A stretch of 6,811 bases of DNA, from contig CAJUJG010000092.1 of NCBI GenBank assembly GCA_910586715.1, forward strand, positions 1-6,811, in the 5' to 3' direction. The position numbers and the translations under genes are program-made. Positions within the stretch are counted from its first letter, which is position 1. Each line of letters starts with the position of its first letter. The notes under the pieces were generated by a model that was not told the origin of the DNA, made no database searches, and was given only the letters and a program-made list of their open reading frames with translations. Shown piece by piece: positions 1 through 6,400 of this stretch. Origin of the DNA: an uncultured Lachnospiraceae bacterium (GTDB lineage Bacteria > Bacillota > Clostridia > Lachnospirales > Lachnospiraceae).

Positions 1-68
1 GCGGTACAAAGACCGTGAAGTTTAAGATTACACAAAAGACAATGAAAAAAGGAAGCACGGCAAACTAA
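1..68 (+). CDS. C-terminal end of an upstream secreted protein with the same terminal beta-repeat module (partial)
   Basis: The frame beginning with the codon at 3-5 is open to TAA at 66-68 and encodes about 21 residues, starting GTKTVKFKITQK and ending KKGSTAN. GTKTVKFKI closely matches GTKKVTFSI near the end of the large downstream protein (residues 2087-2095), which is the last strand of an Ig/MBG-like beta repeat. In both proteins a short lysine-containing tail of about 12-18 residues follows and then the stop. I infer that the upstream gene encodes another large extracellular protein, possibly another carbohydrate-active enzyme, carrying the same C-terminal repeat family. Its catalytic type cannot be seen here. 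A terminator follows immediately, so it is probably transcribed separately from the main gene. The start lies outside the window. The frame call rests on only 21 codons plus the similarity. Confidence 0.75.
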   Translation, partial: GTKTVKFKITQKTMKKGSTAN

Positions 69-74
69 TATGCA

Positions 75-111
75 AAGCCCCTTGGAGCGAAAACTCCAGG
101 GGGCTTGTTTT
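75..111 (+). terminator. Intrinsic terminator of the upstream gene
   Basis: A 13-bp stem pairs 75-87 (AAGCCCCTTGGAG) with 94-106 (CTCCAGGGGGCTT), with one G-U wobble, and the loop is CGAAAA (88-93). It is followed by GTTTT (107-111), a short T tract. It begins 6 bases after the upstream stop codon. The strong GC-rich stem and its position make this a convincing Rho-independent terminator, although the T run is short, so some read-through into the structured leader is possible. Confidence 0.9.
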
Positions 112-112
112 A

Positions 113-125
113 TGCACACGGGCAC
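113..125 (+). repeat. GC-rich intergenic motif, copy 1 (direct)
   Basis: TGCACACGGGCAC. This is the same motif as the copies at 172-184 and 319-331 but with an extra AC after TGCAC; the shared core is ACGGGCAC (118-125). It lies just after the upstream terminator. Bases 117-125 are complementary to 174-182 (9 bp). Confidence 0.7.
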
Positions 126-182
126 CCAAAGGAAATGGGACGTCTACATTTATGCGGAAACGTCAAATGCACCGTGCCCGTG
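117..182 (+). other. Possible structured RNA or DNA element with a three-way-junction fold
   Basis: An outer 9-bp stem pairs 117-125 (CACGGGCAC) with 174-182 (GTGCCCGTG). Inside it, a small hairpin can pair 126-128 with 136-138. A second can pair 139-143 (GACGT) with 160-164 (ACGTC). An alternative to the second pairs 147-151 with 165-169, with an inner GCG-GAAA-CGT tip carrying a GNRA-type loop (157-160). The pairing is directly visible, but function is inferred. It does not match any riboswitch consensus I can recall in full. The candidate promoter is downstream, so this RNA would be made only by read-through or from an unseen promoter. Confidence 0.3.
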
Positions 183-184
183 CA
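172..184 (-). repeat. GC-rich intergenic motif, copy 2 (inverted)
   Basis: CCGTGCCCGTGCA is the exact reverse complement of TGCACGGGCACGG at 319-331, giving a perfect 13-bp inverted pair about 134 bases apart. The pair brackets the AT-rich promoter region of the main gene. Confidence 0.8.
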
Positions 185-247
185 CATTATTATGGAATAT
201 ATACAAAAAAACAGAAAAAATTTGTGAAATAAAAAAATCTTAAAATA

Positions 248-276
248 TTGTAAAACTTGGAGAAATTTGATAACAT
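248..276 (+). promoter_or_regulatory. Candidate sigma-A-type promoter for the pectate lyase gene
   Basis: TTGTAA (248-253) lies exactly 17 bases before TAACAT (271-276). Each hexamer matches its consensus (TTGACA, TATAAT) at four of six positions. A strongly A/T-rich tract upstream (about 205-246, with runs of 6-7 A) could act as an UP-like element. Transcription would begin near 283, giving a leader of roughly 90 bases that contains the 325-339 hairpin. The hexamers are weak, and in AT-rich DNA such matches arise by chance, so this is only the best candidate. Confidence 0.4.
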
Positions 277-318
277 TAAGATATGTAAAAAGCTTTTAGC
301 AGAATAGGGGCTTAATTT

Positions 319-331
319 TGCACGGGCACGG
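319..331 (+). repeat. GC-rich intergenic motif, copy 3 (direct)
   Basis: TGCACGGGCACGG is identical to the reverse complement of 172-184 and shares ACGGGCAC with copy 1. It stands out as a GC island inside an AT-rich leader. It overlaps the left arm of the hairpin at 325-339. Confidence 0.8.
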
Positions 332-339
332 AGCGTGCC
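325..339 (+). promoter_or_regulatory. Leader hairpin upstream of the ribosome site
   Basis: GGCACG (325-330) and CGTGCC (334-339) form a perfect 6-bp GC-rich stem around the loop GAG. The stem can extend imperfectly to 319/344. No T run follows, so it is not an ordinary terminator. It ends about 23 bases before the ribosome site. A role in mRNA stability, or as a protein or RNA binding site, is inference. Confidence 0.4.
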
Positions 340-362
340 GGGCGGGTACAATTAATTTGAAT

Positions 363-368
363 AGGAGG
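363..368 (+). promoter_or_regulatory. Ribosome binding site that fixes the start of the pectate lyase gene
   Basis: AGGAGG lies 6 bases before ATG 375, which is ideal spacing. It decides the start: the same frame is open from a TTG at 318, but that start has no comparable site, and its 19 extra codons would put an untypical sequence before the signal peptide. Confidence 0.9.
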
Positions 369-374
369 AAGGAT

Positions 375-464
375 ATGAGCAAATTCAGAAATGGGCTTAT
401 GAAACGTGTCATGGCAGTGATTTTATCGGGCGCTATGGTAATGTCGAGTATGACATCCTACGCA
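375..464 (+). other. Signal peptide coding segment
   Basis: Residues 1-30 have a basic N-terminus (Lys3, Arg5, Lys10, Arg11), a hydrophobic stretch (about residues 12-24), and the small-residue cleavage context Ser28-Tyr29-Ala30 before Ala31-Glu32. There is no lipobox cysteine, so the protein is a standard Sec substrate and not a lipoprotein. Confidence 0.88.
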
Positions 465-3400
465 GCGGAAATCAACTATGACATTGCGGACGAGAATGTT
501 GAGACTGCTTCACAAAGCAGTGAGCCTGAGGCGGAAGAGACGGTGTCTTTGGAAGCCGAGAAGACTGATGAAGAGGCAAATACAGCGGTTGAAAGCGAAA
601 CCGCTGCAGCAACGGAATCAACTGCTTCGACAGCAACGGAAACTGTGCCGGCAGAAACGCAGACCGATAGTTCTACGGAAGCGGCAGCTCCGGAAGAAGA
701 GACGACATCGGCAGAAACACAGACAGACAGCTCTGTGGAAACCGAGGAAACGACTGAAACAACAGAGATTTCTTCTGAGACAGAAGTTTTGTCAGAGACA
801 GAGACGGTTGAAGAGGAATCAACCGAAGAGATGTCAACGGAACTTGAGTCAGAAGAAGAGGAGACGACGGAAGAGTCGCAGGAAAATGAGGCGGCGGCTC
901 CGGATGATTCCATGATTGATCTGAAGAATGGATTGAAAAAGGGTCAGATTTATGGTGATCAGGATATTTTAAAGATTTCCGTGCTGGAGGATTTTAAGGG
1001 TTCGGGCGGAACGACGATTGACGATGTTAAATATAATAATTCTGCTGCAGGAAGCAATAACCCTCTGCAGGGAAGTGCAAATATCTCGGCATCAGTTCTG
1101 ATTCCGGATAAAGGTGCGGCTTTTAAAATAGAGGCTATAAAGGCGTCGAAGATTACCTTTGCAGTAGGTGACGCAAAAGGCAAGATTTATTACTTTGCAA
1201 AGGATAATGGAGGCGGTTCGGGCACGTGTATCAGCTCAGGCGCGGTTTCTAAAAATGATACGTATACATTTAAAATGGACGCCGGAAATACCTATTATTT
1301 CTGCTTAGGCGGTTCAAAAATAAAGGTATATGGCATTAAATGGGTGGAAAGAGACCTTGAAGCAGAGCAGAACCGTCCTGATTGGAACAGCGAAGTGGCA
1401 GCGCCCAAAATTTCGAGTGTAGCTGTTGACGGTTCAGACAAAGGCAAAGTCATTGTAATGGTAGACGCAGTGATTGGCGACAAGGGCGCTGATAAGGTTG
1501 AAGCATTTATGTATGATGCAAACGGGGACGAAGTGGGAGACGCTGAATCTGTAAAAGAGAGAGAGCAGACAAAGTTTGAATTCTTCCCGCCTTCAACCGG
1601 AAGCTATACCTTTAAAGCTGCAATCAGCCGTAACGATGAAAAAACCAAGATAGAAGGCGAAGCATCAGCTCCGTTCGACTTTACACTTCCGCTTGTGGTT
1701 CCCGAATTTAAAGGAACAACAAATCTTGGCGACGGACAGGTAGAGCTTAAGTGGGACATTGTTCCGGAAGCGGATAAGTATATTGTAGAGTCTGTAAGCA
1801 ACCCTGAGTTGGGAGAGATGGAGAGTGCAAATTCCAGCATTGTGATCAAAGACCTTACCGTAGGGCAGAAATACTCGTTTACAGTCTATGCAATGAGAGG
1901 CGAGGAAAAGACAGAAAAGTCTAAGCCGGTAGAAATTGAAGTAACCAAGGAAAAGAAACTGAATTGGGAATTCTCCACATATGGAAATGGTACAAGTAAA
2001 GGCAAGGATACAGTAACCGTAGATGAAAAAGAAGGTTCTGTAAGAATAGAAGCAAACAGCGGTAAAATAGTGCCTGCTTCTAACGACGGATTGACATTTT
2101 ACTATACACAGTTAGACCCGAACACAACCAACTTTACATTCTCTGCAAAAGTACATGTAAATTCATGGACGTATTCGAACGGACAGGAAGGCTTCGGTCT
2201 TATGGTATCGGATAGTGTCGGTAAGGAATACAAGCAGTATTGGACCAACAGCTATCAGGCAGTCGTATCAAGAGTCAGCTACCGTTGGAACGGTGTGGCA
2301 ATATCGGAAGACGGTTCCGGACAGAGAATTGATATGCAGCTTGGTGTGGGCTCTACAGAAAAAACAGGTGTTACGCCAAAAGACCAAAAAGACATTGCAA
2401 ACGGTGTTATTACGGCGCCTAGAAAGTTCAGTGCAGAGACGTCGTCTATTGATACGACATTCGCAAAATATGGTGATGGTCAGTATAATATTGTAAAGAA
2501 CTATAAAAACAATCCGGCGCCGAAAGGCAGCGATCATGAGCAGTATGAAGATTTTGAACTTCAGATACAGAAAAATAACACCGGTTATTTTGTGAGCTAT
2601 ACAAACCCGGACGGAAATACGACGCTTAAGAAATATTATGATCCAAAGGCATTGAATCTGATTGAAAGCGACACAATCTACGTTGGTGTGTTTGCTTCAA
2701 GAAACGCAGATGTAACTTTTACGGATATAAAGCTTGATACAATTTCGCCGGAAGATGATGAACCGGCGGAAGAAAAACCGATTAAGATTGTAAACGCATC
2801 AAACAGTATTGTGTCGGGAGGCTTAACAAACTCTCCGGAATATACATTTGCATTTGCAAGCAACTGGTATGGAAAGCTTGTCCTTAAGGATAGCGAAGGA
2901 AATATTTTAAGCAGACACAAAGAGAAGGACGAGAATGGGAACGAAGTAGAACTTGACTATTATGATGTCAAGGGAACGCTTGATCCGGATTTGTCGACAC
3001 TTTTGGACGGCGACAATGCGAGAGATACGAAGGTGTGCATTGAGCTTAATAATCTCTCCGTAGGTAAAAATGTCTATACAGTAGAGTTTACACCGAATAA
3101 GGACTGGTCTCCCAGCCAGGAGGTGAAGGCAGACGGCACGGTTCGTAACCTTGTTCAGCTCAAGAGCTATGATATGGTGAGAATTACCCACACGGTAGAG
3201 TACAAAAAATACGGTGAAGAAGGACAGACCATTTATGTATCGCAGGAAGGTAAGTCTACCAACATAGGTACAAAGGAAAGCCCGCTTGATATTTATACGG
3301 CGGTGAGATATGCATTGCCTGGTCAGACAATTATTCTTGCAGGCGGACGCTACAGCTTAAACAGAACACTTCAGATACCAAAGGGCATCAACGGAAGACC

Positions 3401-6400
3401 GGACATCGTAGATGGAAAGGAAACCTATAAAAACTATATCAAGATGATCGGAGATCCGAATTCATCAGAAAGACCTGTGCTCGACTTTAACAGTCTGGTA
3501 GCAGCTGTGGTTACGGTAGGCGACTACTGGTATTTCAAGAACTTCGATGTAATTCGTTGTAAAGACGGTGAGAAGGGTATTCAGGTATCCGGAAGCTATT
3601 GTGTGTTTGACAGAGTGGATACATACAAAAACGGAAGTACCGGATTGCAGATTTGCCGTGCATCGGGAACGGATACATATAAGGATTGGCCGGAATATAA
3701 TCTGATTTTGAACTGTAACTCATATCTTAACGTAGACTCGGGTTATGAAGATGCTGACGGATTTGCGGCAAAGCTTACAAGCGGAAGCGGCAACGTATTT
3801 GATGGATGTATCGCGGCATTCAATGCGGATGACGGATGGGATTTATTCTCAAAAGCACAGACAGGAAGCATTGGCGCTGTTACAATTCGAAACAGTATTG
3901 CATACAGAAACGGTTATGTATTGTTTGATGAAAATGACAATCTTGACGAGAACGGACGGCTTGTATTAGGAAAAGGAAACGGAAATGGTTTCAAAATGGG
4001 CGGCGACGGTCTTAAGGCAGGAACAATGTACGATCCGGATTATGACCCTGACGCACTGATTCCGGAATCAGGACACAAGTTGTATAATTCACTGTCTTTT
4101 GGCAACAAGTCAAAGGGAATTGCATCCAATAACGCGCCAAACATTAAGGTATACAATTCCGTATCATGCAATAATGGTGCACAGAATGACAAAGGGTCAT
4201 GGGAAGGATCGAACATTGGTTTTTCAGCATATGATACGAACCCCCATACGGATTATGAACTTAGAAATGTAATTTCATTTAGAACAGAAGAAGATAAATT
4301 CGGAATCGGGGATAGCGTTGTTCCTAGAGGACAGCAGGATGACGATAAGATAAACGGCAAGACTGCATACTACTGGAGCACGGCTGATAAAGCGGCAAAA
4401 AATGCAAATGGAGATAAAATTACGGCGGACAGCTTTGTCAGTCTTACGTATGACAGCTTGAACCGTGTAGATAAGGATTATTGGAGAAACGCGGACGGAA
4501 CTGTAAATACGCATGATTTCCTGAAGCTTAAAGATGACGTTCAGACAGGCGACAAGCCGGAAGATAATCCTTCCATGGGAGGCAGCCCTTCCATTGATAT
4601 AGAAGATCAGATCGGTGAGGATACGGACGGAAGCATAACTGGCGGTTCTGCAGGTTCGGGAGATGACGCGTCATCGGATTATGGCGAGGATTATCCGGCA
4701 GGCGGAATCAACGAGAAAGAACACTATGGAAAGATTTGGGTAGCGGATATTAAGTATGTTGACTACACAGATAAAGAGCCGATCTATTATACAGGAAAGA
4801 AGATAGAGCCGGAAGTACATGTGCGTTTCAGCGCGGATACTCCTTTGCTTGTAAAAGGAAAAGGCTATAACCTGAAGTTTTCTAATAACGTAAATGCAGG
4901 TACGGCGACAGTTAACGTTATTGGCGCTACGCACTATGTAGGATTTACGGCAACAAAGACCTTTGAAATTTTACCGGTAGATATTAATGACAACTCTATA
5001 TCAATCCCTTCCAGCGTTGCAGTTGCGCAAGGCGGCGATGTTCAGGCGGCAGTAAAACCGACCTGGCAGGGCAAGGCGCTTAAGAAAGACGTAGAGTATA
5101 CGGTAAGCCCTGTGGCAGGTGAGCCGAATAAGCTTCTTGTAAAGGGTATAGGTAATTTCACGGGCGAGAAGGTAATCAACGCATATACGGTTTCTGCGGA
5201 TAAGCTGATGAGCAAGGCAAGCGTGGCAATCCTTGCCGAGGACAAGAATCCGTTCTATACAGGCGAAGAGTGCAAACCGCGCGTTGAAGTAAAGATGAAC
5301 GGCAGCGTACTTACAACAGGCTACAGTGTGGAATATGCAAACAACATTGAAATCGGAAAAGCTACACTTACAGTAGTAGGCGATGGCGTAACATACTTCG
5401 GCAGCAAGAGTGTCGGCTTCAGCATCAAGGGTGGAAACCTTAAGAATGTTGCGGAAGTTACTGACAAGAAAGGAACGCTTACATCATATGTTGCGAATGG
5501 CGTAACATTTAACGGACGTTCCTGCGCGATACCGGAGAATACCATTGAAGTAAAACTGAAAGGTAAAGACATCACACTGAAGAACGGCACCGACTATAAG
5601 ATTGTACAAAAAGGTACGGATAAGGCAGGTTCTGCAACAGTTACGATTAAGGGTATTAATAACTACAGCGGCGCAGTTAACTACAAGTATAAGATTTCAC
5701 CGCTTGATGTGAATGACGCATCGGTAGAGATTACACATCCGAAGACGCTTGAATATGCATTTACAGGAGCGCAGTTTATACCGGAACAGAACTTTAATAT
5801 CCGGATTAATAACACGATTGTTGAGAGCAGCAACTATAAGCTGACATACAAGAATAATAATCTTGTAGGAGAAAACGTAGCAACGGTAACGGTAGCAGGA
5901 CAGAAGGGGCTGACTGGAAAGAAAGATATTACGTTCAGCATTTCAAAAGCATCAATGACAGACAATATAGACTTTAGTGTAACGGCAAAAGAGATTACGA
6001 CAGGTGGTAAGGACTTGAAGTATTCCGACCTTAGGAAAGCCGGAGTGGGCGTAACGCAGTCAATCAATAAGAAGAACAAGAAGCTTTCGGCAGGACGCGA
6101 TTACGATAAGGACGCTATTAAGTACTATATTGATACAAACGACAATTATGAGATTGATGACAAGGACATTGAAATTACAAGTAAGATTACTTCCAATGAA
6201 ACAGTCAATGAGTTCAAGGAGAAAGGTTATCTGACGATACTTGTAAGAGTAGAGGCAATGGAAAGCAACCCTAAGTGCTTCTATACAGGGCATGCGGACG
6301 GATACTTCAGGGCTGCAATGTGGAATATCGCGAAAGTGAGAATTACCAATATTAAACCTAGGGTATTTGGTAGGAATTATAAGAAGGGTAACGGTCAGTC

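Noticed and set aside
118..185. Resemblance to a cyclic di-GMP class I riboswitch (CCCA-AAGGAAA-TGGGACG)
   Set aside because: Only the first hairpin and GGGACG look similar. The conserved GCAAAGC-type segment and the second conserved hairpin are missing, and the element lies upstream of the likely promoter.
288..297. Palindrome AAAAGCTTTT in the leader region
   Set aside because: It is short and AT-rich, which is expected by chance in such DNA, with no second copy or spacing that suggests an operator.
172..331. A 160-bp MITE-like element with 13-bp terminal inverted repeats
   Set aside because: The terminal repeats are real, but I see no flanking target duplication, and a third copy of the motif outside the interval fits a repeated site better. 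A genome search could reopen this.
318..374. An upstream in-frame TTG start at 318 that would add 19 residues
   Set aside because: It has no good ribosome site, the added residues come from the GC-rich repeat and hairpin, and ATG 375 has AGGAGG at ideal spacing directly before a proper signal peptide.
476..915. Long open frames on the minus strand (476-913) and in another plus frame (478-915)
   Set aside because: They overlap the Glu/Thr/Ser-rich linker, where biased codons remove stops in other frames. Their products are Ser/Val-rich or Arg/Lys/Gln-rich low-complexity sequences with no recognisable domain.
6132..6167. A dockerin domain (cellulosome attachment)
   Set aside because: There is only one calcium-loop-like sequence, with no second loop or flanking helices of the dockerin pattern, and it sits inside a beta repeat, not in a terminal module.
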